Below, piece after piece: positions 28,242 to 34,830 of a stretch of 64,000 nt of DNA (positions are counted from its first letter, which is position 1; each line of letters opens with the position of its first letter). The DNA is taken from assembly GCA_049889775.1 (NCBI GenBank), contig JBMHCT010000032.1, positions 62,001-126,000 of the forward strand, written 5' to 3'. Origin of the DNA: Jejuia sp049889775. Lineage in GTDB: Bacteria > Bacteroidota > Bacteroidia > Flavobacteriales > Flavobacteriaceae. The notes under the pieces are model-generated. The model had not been told where the DNA came from and made no database searches. It saw nothing but the letters and a program-made list of their open reading frames with translations. The position numbers were made by a program, and so were the translations under genes.

Positions 28242-29771
28242 ATGAGATCTAAATTTATAAAAGTACTACTCTTTCTAAAGGTGCTATGTTTGTATACTCA
28301 AACTGATAAGAAGCCCAATATATTGGTTATTTATACAGATGATCATCGCTATACAGGAGTTCATGCACTAGGAGGAATGCCGGTTAAAACGCCTAGTATG
28401 GATAAGTTGGCTAATGAGGGTATTGTTTTTACTAAAACATATTTACAAGGTGCCTTTACAGGAGCAACATGTATCCCCAGTAGAGCGATGTTATTGACAG
28501 GTCGAAACCTATTTTCTTTGGATGGAATTGGGAGAAATATTCCAGAAAAGGATGTGACAATGGGAGAGTTTTTCAAAGATAAAGGTTACAATACACATAT
28601 AGTAGGGAAGTGGCATCAGGATAATGCGTCTCTAAATCGATCTTTTGATTCGGGTGATAAAATAATGGGCAGAAGCGCCTATTTGGTAGACCATTTTAGA
28701 ATGCCTTTTTGGGATTTTAATAAGAATAGCAATTATATAAAGGAAGAAGCTTATTTGTTACAATATGATGACAATGAAAAATTGATAAAAAGAGGTTTAA
28801 CTAAAGATGATGAAAGAGGGCCGTTAGGAACAGAAGAAAACGGTCCGCATACCTCTGAAGTATTTGCTGAATATGCTTCAAAATATATAGAAAACTATAA
28901 ATATGAAAAACCGTTTTTTATGTATTTGGCGTTTCATGCACCGCACGACCCTCGGCAAGCGCCTCAGGAATATTTGAATATGTACCCTCCTGAGAATATT
29001 GAATTAACACCATCATATTTATCCCAACATCCATTTGATAATGGTGATTTAACAACTAGGGATGAGGCACTTGCACCATGGCCAAGGAAACCGGCAGTGG
29101 CAAAACAACATTTAGCAGAATACTACGCTATTATTACGCATTTAGATGCTCAAATAGGAAAAGTAATAGAAGCATTAAAAGCTAGTGGAACTTATGAAAA
29201 TACTTTAATTGTATTTGCTGGAGATAGTGGATTAGCTGTTGGCAATCACGGGCTTATTGGAAAGCAAAATATTTATGATGAAGATGGTGTTCATGTGCCA
29301 TTTGTGCTTTCTGGAGGTTATATTAAGCAAAAAGGTAAACGTATCAATGCTTTAGGTTATACACATGATATTTTTCCAACGGTCTGTAACGTTTTAAATA
29401 TTGAGGCTCCAGAATCTGTGAATGGAAAAAGTATGATGTCTACCACCGATAGTGAAGTTAGAAATTCAACATATCACGCCTATAAACAATTTCAACGCGC
29501 CTATCGGAAAGGTGATTATAAGTTAATTGAATATGTTAAAGCTCCAGGAGAGCATTGGAAGCATGGGCCTTATACTGCTGGCTCCAGAGTAACACAATTA
29601 TTTAATATAACCGATGATCCTTGGGAAACAACAGACTTATCCTTCTTACCTGAATATACCGAACTGCTAAATGAAATGCGCACAGAAATGAAAGCAAAAG
29701 CTCTAGAATATGGAGATGGTGCATCAACTGAAAAAGGTAGAGAATTTAATTTTTGGGAATACTATAACTAG
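28242..29771 (+). CDS. S1 family sulfatase, exported
   Basis: The 509-residue protein has an N-terminal hydrophobic signal and metal-binding DDHR at residues 33-36. The canonical formylglycine motif is CIPSR at Cys77, followed by GKWHQDN and AGDSGLAVGNHGLIGKQ. The last resembles the choline-sulfatase-like branch of S1 (GNHGL...GKQ). It is the last gene of the island and abuts the convergent GIN-domain gene with no intergenic base. The promoter is not obvious; only an imperfect TATTTTG is seen. Confidence 0.89.
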   Translation: MRSKFIKVLLFLKVLCLYTQTDKKPNILVIYTDDHRYTGVHALGGMPVKTPSMDKLANEGIVFTKTYLQGAFTGATCIPSRAMLLTGRNLFSLDGIGRNIPEKDVTMGEFFKDKGYNTHIVGKWHQDNASLNRSFDSGDKIMGRSAYLVDHFRMPFWDFNKNSNYIKEEAYLLQYDDNEKLIKRGLTKDDERGPLGTEENGPHTSEVFAEYASKYIENYKYEKPFFMYLAFHAPHDPRQAPQEYLNMYPPENIELTPSYLSQHPFDNGDLTTRDEALAPWPRKPAVAKQHLAEYYAIITHLDAQIGKVIEALKASGTYENTLIVFAGDSGLAVGNHGLIGKQNIYDEDGVHVPFVLSGGYIKQKGKRINALGYTHDIFPTVCNVLNIEAPESVNGKSMMSTTDSEVRNSTYHAYKQFQRAYRKGDYKLIEYVKAPGEHWKHGPYTAGSRVTQLFNITDDPWETTDLSFLPEYTELLNEMRTEMKAKALEYGDGASTEKGREFNFWEYYN

Positions 29772-30608
29772 CTATTTTACCTTCTTTTGAAGTTTAGTAG
29801 TATCCGTCATACTATTGATAACAATTTTCGGATTTTGATATAAATAGATGGAACTTGAACCTGTAGCATCTATCGTAATATCCTTTATCACCTCTAAATA
29901 AGCATCACTAGAAATATTGCAAACCACATTGCAAGAGTTAATCGTAAAGTTTTTACCTTGAAACTGAGCGTTGTTATCCAATTCTAATTCTGCTGTATCA
30001 CAATTGCCTTCAATAACAGCATTGCTGCGTTCGTATAATGCTGTATTTACTTTAGGCGCATTTATTAAAGCTTCAAGTTTCCCAGTGCCCCTCATGCTTA
30101 TGTTACAAGTGTCTGCTGTAATATTCAATTTTACTTTAGCTTTGTCAGCACTTTCAAAATTAAAATTATTAGTTTGAATTGTAAGGCCAACTTTAGACGA
30201 TCCACTAGTTTTTAAAGAAGCATTGTACAAGTTTAATGGTGTTAGTCCATTAATTTTTGAATTATCTGTTGTTTCTATATGTTGTAAGAAATCATCATAA
30301 CTCACTTTAATATTTAGGCGCTTTTTAGAGGTAATTCTTTTTAATTTATTAAAATACAAAACACTATCTCTAACCATAAAATCTATAACTTCATGTAGGT
30401 TTTCGTCTGTTTCAATTTCTACTGATGGTATTTTGTTATAGATCAAATCAATTTCAAAATCTTCATCTAAAGCTATTGTATGAAACGATGCTATTTCAGT
30501 ATTAATTATGGTAACAAGGCGATTGCCTTTTATTTTTTCTGGATTTTGTGAATGGACTTGAACAAAAGTTGCAAAAACTAGTGCAAATGCTAAAAAATAT
30601 CTTTTCAT
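29772..30608 (-). CDS. GIN-domain (DUF2807) exported protein
   Basis: The protein of about 278 residues has a signal peptide (MKRYFLAFALVFATFVQVHS) followed by the beta-solenoid DUF2807 domain common in Bacteroidetes. The ATG at 30606-30608 is preferred over an upstream extension because it starts a clean signal peptide. The function is unknown; the family is suggested to be adhesin-like or envelope-associated. It is a distant paralogue of the next gene (30774-31505), from which it is separated by a terminator. Confidence 0.75.
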   Translation of the reverse strand: MKRYFLAFALVFATFVQVHSQNPEKIKGNRLVTIINTEIASFHTIALDEDFEIDLIYNKIPSVEIETDENLHEVIDFMVRDSVLYFNKLKRITSKKRLNIKVSYDDFLQHIETTDNSKINGLTPLNLYNASLKTSGSSKVGLTIQTNNFNFESADKAKVKLNITADTCNISMRGTGKLEALINAPKVNTALYERSNAVIEGNCDTAELELDNNAQFQGKNFTINSCNVVCNISSDAYLEVIKDITIDATGSSSIYLYQNPKIVINSMTDTTKLQKKVK

Positions 30609-30711
30609 TTTAATGAGGGTTAAAATATTCGGTACAAATAGCATGCCGCTATTCTATTAGTTTAGACACACTTAAGTAAAGGAAGGTCACTTTTTTGTGA
30701 AATCCAAATAC

Positions 30712-30750
30712 AAAAAAAGCCACCCCAAGCCTACTCAGGCTCAGGATGGC
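30712..30750 (-). terminator. Intrinsic terminator of the GIN-PspC-PadR operon
   Basis: On the minus strand a 14-bp stem (30737-30750 with 30719-30732; U-G wobbles make it fully paired only in that direction) is followed by a seven-T run (30712-30718). The wobble pattern shows it is a minus-strand terminator. Confidence 0.82.
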
Positions 30751-30773
30751 AAAAATTCACAAAGTTTGGTTGA

Positions 30774-31505
30774 TTATTTCTTTCTAATGCTGCCGCCTGA
30801 GCTTTTGTCTGCATCTACCATTTCCGGATTTCCATAGTAGCTTACACCGCCACCACTAGAAGCTTTTGCTACTAACGCTTTAGAAGTGTTCACTGTTAAA
30901 TTTGCACCGCTAGAAGCAGAAACCTCAGAAGATTCTGCTTTTAAATCTCCTGCTTTTATGTTACTACCGCTGCTGGCTTCGGCAGATAAGCTTATGGCTT
31001 CACCAGAAACCTTTAAACTACTTCCGCTAGATGAGTCGCAAGTTAAATCATTTGCATTTACTTTAACTCTCATACTACTTCCGCTACTTGATTTTAAAAC
31101 AAGGTTGTCTGCAGAAACGGTATTTGTAGAATACAAGTTGCTTCCGCTAGTTGAGGTTAGCGCAGAAACAGACTTAAAATTCACATTAATCTTTTTAGAA
31201 GACGCTCTTCCAATTTGTTCTTTACAGTGGATTTTAAGAACTCCATCTTTAATTTCTGTTAAAATAAGCTCTTGAAGATTTTCATCTGCTTCCACCGAAA
31301 TACTTTCGTTATTGCCTTGAGTAATGTAAACGTTTAGACCCTCCGTAGCTTTAATTTTTGAGAAAGATTCTGTTACGTCTCTAGTCTCCATTACTACGTT
31401 ACCGTTACCTTTTACGCCTGAGCCCCATCCTCCCATATTAATATTGCAGGAGAGCATAAGTAAACTTAAGATGGAGGTAACTACAATTCTGATTAGTGTT
31501 GTCAT
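30774..31505 (-). CDS. GIN-domain (DUF2807) lipoprotein with Ser-Gly solenoid repeats
   Basis: The 243-residue lipoprotein (LMLSC, Cys20) has a DUF2807 domain built from short repeats with SSGS/SSGA turns about every 20 residues (for example SSSGSSM, DSSSGSSL, EASSGSNI). This fits a right-handed beta-solenoid with serine turns. The codons for these turns give long antisense open frames, which are artefacts. It is downstream of PspC and PadR and ends the cluster, so it probably belongs to an envelope-stress module. Confidence 0.8.
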   Translation of the reverse strand: MTTLIRIVVTSILSLLMLSCNINMGGWGSGVKGNGNVVMETRDVTESFSKIKATEGLNVYITQGNNESISVEADENLQELILTEIKDGVLKIHCKEQIGRASSKKINVNFKSVSALTSTSGSNLYSTNTVSADNLVLKSSSGSSMRVKVNANDLTCDSSSGSSLKVSGEAISLSAEASSGSNIKAGDLKAESSEVSASSGANLTVNTSKALVAKASSGGGVSYYGNPEMVDADKSSGGSIRKK

Positions 31506-31621
31506 GATTTTTTGTTTTAAAGTGATTGATGTTTGTTTTTTATTTGTTATTCAAATTTATTTTAAAAGTGATTTAATTTTAAATTGTTAATTCTCAACTG
31601 TCGGTTTTTAATGATGAACTG

Positions 31622-33430
31622 TTAGTTATCTGATTTTATGTCAATACCATTTTTATCTATATTAACTTTTACATCATCCGATTCAACTTTTAAACCTTGA
31701 CTATTTATTTTTACCTTGTCATCACCATCTCCTATTTCAATGCCGTCTTCGTTTATCTTAACGCCATCGGTATCTACATTAACTTCAAAAGTATCGTCTT
31801 CACAATCTAAACATTTGGTGTCGTTGTGTAAAATCTTCAAATAGTGCTCTTCTTGTCCATTATCCAAAATATCATTGTAATAAGATGTATTTCTATGGAA
31901 AGAATAAGTGTTATCATCAGCATATAACACAGAACCTTCAGGTAAGTACAATATCAGTTCTACTTCTTGATCTCTATATTTATTCTCAAAATCTGTGGTT
32001 AAATAAGCATCTAAAAGCAACTCGTTGTTATTGAAGGCATAATTATAATTAATGGCTTCAGCACGTTTTTTTGCAATGGTGTAACTACTACCTTCTGCTT
32101 TTTTCTCTATACTTAATGAGGCCAAAGAGTCTTTTGTTGACCGTACTATAAGTCTAATATCAGAAGAGTAAATAATCTTCTCATCATTCTCATCAGATAC
32201 AATTCTAAAGCCATTTGCATCTCTATAAAGATAGCCTCTTCTTGATCTATAGTAATTATCATTACCCGTCATTTTTATAAAAACCGTGTCCTTGGTGGTG
32301 ATATTTATCTGCTCTTTTTCAACTATGTTAGCATCAAAAGCATGTTCGCTTGCTTGCTTTACACCCATTACAATCAGTCCTATTACAGCAATAACCCATA
32401 ATCCGAATAAAGAGAACTTAGCAACATTACCAATAGACTTTAAGTTGTTTACCAAAATTTTCAAACCTAAATAGGCTAGGAAAAAGAATGGTACACCAAC
32501 TGCAAAAAGCACTAATAACGATACCAACCAAATTGGTGTGTTAGCTGCGTTAGCGGCATCTACAAAGTCGAATCCAGGGATATTTACGGCATCCGAAATC
32601 CCAACAGTGAATAATGATACAATTAAGCTTATCAAAGTTATTGCTCCAACAAATATTAATAAAGCACCTATGAATTTGGCAAATATTTTAAAGAAAAACA
32701 TGATAACATCACCAAGTGTTTCAAAGAACGTTCTAGAAGACGATTTTATAGAGTTCGCTCCCTTTTTAACATCAACTTTTTTGGCTGCATTCGATACAGA
32801 ATCCGATACATTTTTGGCAACATCGCCAACAGTTTCGGTTACGGTATCAAAACCGTCTTTAATTTTTTTTTCTATGTTGCTAATGTTAACAGGCTCACCT
32901 GTCATCATTATTTTTTCGGCAGTAGTTTTCGCTTCAGGTACTAAAATCCAAAGTAAAATATACAGTAAAATACCTGTTCCTGCCCCAGCTACTAAAAGTA
33001 TCCAAGCTAAACGAATCCAAATGGCATCCACACCAAAATAATGTCCTAAGCCACTAGATACACCGCCTACGTATGAGTTATCGGTATCTCTATATAATTT
33101 TTTGGATGGAGCAGATTTTGAAAATTTGGTATATGTACGTTGTGGTTCATCCTCAAAAATCTCGTCGTCTACCAAGTAATCCTCAGGTTGTCCCATAATG
33201 GTAATTACTTCGTCTACTTCCTTAATTCTTATAACTTGTTTATCGTTTTGCACGCGCTCGTTAAAGAGTTCTGCAATACGAGCTTCTATATCGGCAATAA
33301 TTTCAGATCGACCTTGTGAGTCGGTAAATGAACGTTTTATAGCCTCAAGATAGCGTTGTAATTTTAGGTATGCGTCCTCATCTATATGAAAAAAGATACC
33401 TGCTAAATTTATGTTGACTGTTTTATTCAT
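31622..33430 (-). CDS. PspC-domain membrane protein
   Basis: The 602-residue inner-membrane protein has an N-terminal soluble segment that includes the VDEVITIMGQPEDYL motif. A PspC domain follows (about residues 110-168: YRDTDNSYVGGVSSGLGHYFG), then about four more helices up to residue 365, and a periplasmic beta-rich region. The last 50 residues contain short repeats of the type VKI-N-x-x-G-I-E-I. PspC proteins sense or counter envelope stress. Its start codon overlaps the padR stop by 4 bp, so it is coupled to that regulator. Confidence 0.88.
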   Translation of the reverse strand: MNKTVNINLAGIFFHIDEDAYLKLQRYLEAIKRSFTDSQGRSEIIADIEARIAELFNERVQNDKQVIRIKEVDEVITIMGQPEDYLVDDEIFEDEPQRTYTKFSKSAPSKKLYRDTDNSYVGGVSSGLGHYFGVDAIWIRLAWILLVAGAGTGILLYILLWILVPEAKTTAEKIMMTGEPVNISNIEKKIKDGFDTVTETVGDVAKNVSDSVSNAAKKVDVKKGANSIKSSSRTFFETLGDVIMFFFKIFAKFIGALLIFVGAITLISLIVSLFTVGISDAVNIPGFDFVDAANAANTPIWLVSLLVLFAVGVPFFFLAYLGLKILVNNLKSIGNVAKFSLFGLWVIAVIGLIVMGVKQASEHAFDANIVEKEQINITTKDTVFIKMTGNDNYYRSRRGYLYRDANGFRIVSDENDEKIIYSSDIRLIVRSTKDSLASLSIEKKAEGSSYTIAKKRAEAINYNYAFNNNELLLDAYLTTDFENKYRDQEVELILYLPEGSVLYADDNTYSFHRNTSYYNDILDNGQEEHYLKILHNDTKCLDCEDDTFEVNVDTDGVKINEDGIEIGDGDDKVKINSQGLKVESDDVKVNIDKNGIDIKSDN

Positions 33431-33768
33431 TTTTTTGTTGTTTTTTGGCTTGTTACAATGTTTACGGCGTTACGCAATTCGTTCCAAGTTGTATCTAATT
33501 CTTTTAAAAATAGTTTGCCCGTTTCGGTTAAACCATAGTATTTTCTTGGAGGTCCAGAGGTGCTTTCTTCCCATCTGTAATTCAATAGTCCTGCATTTTT
33601 AAGTCGCGTCAATAAAGGGTAAATAGTACCCTCAACTACCAGCAACTTAGCGTCCTTTAGCGTTTCTAGGATCTCTGCAACATAAGCATCGTCATCTTTT
33701 AAGACCGATAGTATGCAGAACTCTAAAACGCCTTTACGCATTTGTGCTTTTGTGTTTTCTATCTTCAT
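33427..33768 (-). CDS. PadR family transcriptional regulator
   Basis: The 113-residue winged-helix repressor has the family core (GVLEFCILSVLKDDDAYVAEI, then VVEGTIYPLLTRLKNAGLL) and a conserved PPRKYYGLTETG wing. It lies directly upstream of, and overlaps by 4 bp, the PspC gene, which it probably controls together with itself. In Bacteroidetes PadR-PspC pairs are common. No effector is evident. A 15-bp sequence shared with the DUF4870 gene lies 32 bp before its start. Confidence 0.9.
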   Translation of the reverse strand: MKIENTKAQMRKGVLEFCILSVLKDDDAYVAEILETLKDAKLLVVEGTIYPLLTRLKNAGLLNYRWEESTSGPPRKYYGLTETGKLFLKELDTTWNELRNAVNIVTSQKTTKK

Positions 33769-33800
33769 AGTGTCATTCCTTTAATGTTGTAAAACTGTTC

Positions 33801-33815
33801 ATTTTTTGATTGATT
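33801..33815 (-). promoter_or_regulatory. 15-bp leader motif shared by padR and DUF4870 genes
   Basis: On the minus strand AATCAATCAAAAAAT occurs here, 32 bp before the padR ATG. The same 15-mer occurs at 34452-34466, 1 bp before the DUF4870 ATG. It could be a common regulator site or an A-rich translation enhancer. Confidence 0.35.
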
Positions 33816-33854
33816 GATTTGATTGATGAAATTTCTTTTTATTTATATTATTAT

Positions 33855-33984
33855 GGCGTTACCACAAGGGTCGGGCTTTCCGCTATATCTTTTTTAAGCT
33901 TCGCTTCGATACCTTCAACCAAAATATATTTTGGTTTCGGTAGTCTCAAAAAAGGATGCCGCTGCAATCCCTAACGCAGTAACG
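33855..33984 (+). repeat. GGCGTT...GTCGGGCTT intergenic element, copy A
   Basis: This is the plus-strand copy of an element seen three times in the window. Its ends are GGCGTTACC...GGGTCGGGCTTTC and ATGCCGCTGCAATCCCTAACGC. Between them lies a long imperfect hairpin centred on AACCAAAA/TTTTGGTT (33917-33936), with outer CTTTTTT/AAAAAAG pairing. No ORF is present. It lies between padR and the DUF4870 gene. Confidence 0.7.
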
Positions 33985-34003
33985 TCTGTGTATTATAGTA
34001 TCG

Positions 34004-34450
34004 TCATTTTAAAAAATTAATAGTGAATGGGTATTTGTACAATTCGCCATCCCTAGCCTTTAAACTTGCAATAACTATTAAGGCTAATTCTGCTATAAAC
34101 CCAACAACCGCTAAAACACCTAGTCCACCACCAACATAAAGCAGGGGAGAAGGCTTACCTAATGAAATATGAAAATCATGAAATCCATGAAAATCAATAA
34201 AGTCCATCCCGCTAAAAATCTTAAAAATAAAGAATGGAATGGTTAGCGTACCAAGAATAATAGCATATAGAAAAATGCTTATCTGAAAATTCAAAATTTG
34301 CTTTCCATGTTGGTCTACAAATTCCGATTTGTCCTTATTGATGGTCCACAGAATTAACGGACCCAAAAAATTTCCTAACGGAACAACAAACCTACTAAAC
34401 GTAGATAAGTGAATAAAAGTGGCGATGTTTTTTTGGTGTTGATCTAACAT
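34004..34450 (-). CDS. DUF4870 small membrane protein
   Basis: The protein has about 148 residues and three hydrophobic helices. The opening pattern HQKNIATFIHLSTFSRFVVP and the DQHGKQILNFQIS motif mark the DUF4870/Tic20-like family of small membrane proteins. The ATG at 34448-34450 is preferred because MLDQHQKN is the usual start; an upstream in-frame ATG at 34472-34474 is possible. The role is unknown. A -7 box lies at 34491-34498. Confidence 0.78.
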   Translation of the reverse strand: MLDQHQKNIATFIHLSTFSRFVVPLGNFLGPLILWTINKDKSEFVDQHGKQILNFQISIFLYAIILGTLTIPFFIFKIFSGMDFIDFHGFHDFHISLGKPSPLLYVGGGLGVLAVVGFIAELALIVIASLKARDGELYKYPFTINFLK

Positions 34451-34490
34451 GATTTTTTGATTGATTAAAAACATATAATAGTTTCTTATG

Positions 34491-34498
34491 CAAATATA
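34491..34498 (-). promoter_or_regulatory. -7 promoter element for the DUF4870 gene
   Basis: On the minus strand TATATTTG is a perfect TAnnTTTG match, 40 bp before the preferred ATG. This makes the inner ATG more likely than the one at 34474, which would leave a leader of about 10 nt. Confidence 0.5.
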
Positions 34499-34830
34499 TG
34501 TCTAAAATCAGGTACTTTGTTACGCATAGTACTATAATTAACATTTTTTTAACACTCTACTGCTTTACAAATAAGTGTATCCCACCTTTGGTTTTAAGGC
34601 GTTATTTGCTTTGTATGATTGACTTGGTAGTCAGATTATCGTTCAAAAAAGTCCTTATATCCAAAAAATATGAGTAGTAAAGTTATTGTAAAGTATAAGT
34701 TTAAATGTAAGCATTTAATGTTTTTTACTATTGATTACCAATATGTTATTCAATAGTAATTCATCAAAGATTCGACGTTCGGATTTGTTTACGATTGAAT
34801 ACATACAATATCAACTAAACTGAATATAAA
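34499..34830. other. Divergent intergenic region before the T9SS cargo gene
   Basis: This 332-bp AT-rich stretch has no convincing ORF, RNA gene or TAnnTTTG box on the plus strand. A 28-codon frame starting near 34670 has no support. The promoter of the following large gene is therefore not identified. Confidence 0.5.

Noticed and set aside
18178..29771. Complete polysaccharide utilisation locus
   Set aside because: No SusC/SusD pair, hybrid two-component system or sulfatase maturase is present; the region is described only as a sulfatase island.
30886..31275. 129-codon plus-strand frame opposite the GIN-domain gene
   Set aside because: It arises from the repeated Ser/Gly codons of the solenoid; its sequence is just the complement of that repeat.
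32538..33041. 167-codon plus-strand frame within the PspC gene
   Set aside because: It is antisense to the clear PspC helices and its composition is the mirror of hydrophobic codons; no promoter or homologous pattern.
34670..34756. 28-codon frame in the intergenic region before the T9SS cargo gene
   Set aside because: No promoter, ribosome-binding context or recognisable sequence; chance frame in AT-rich DNA.
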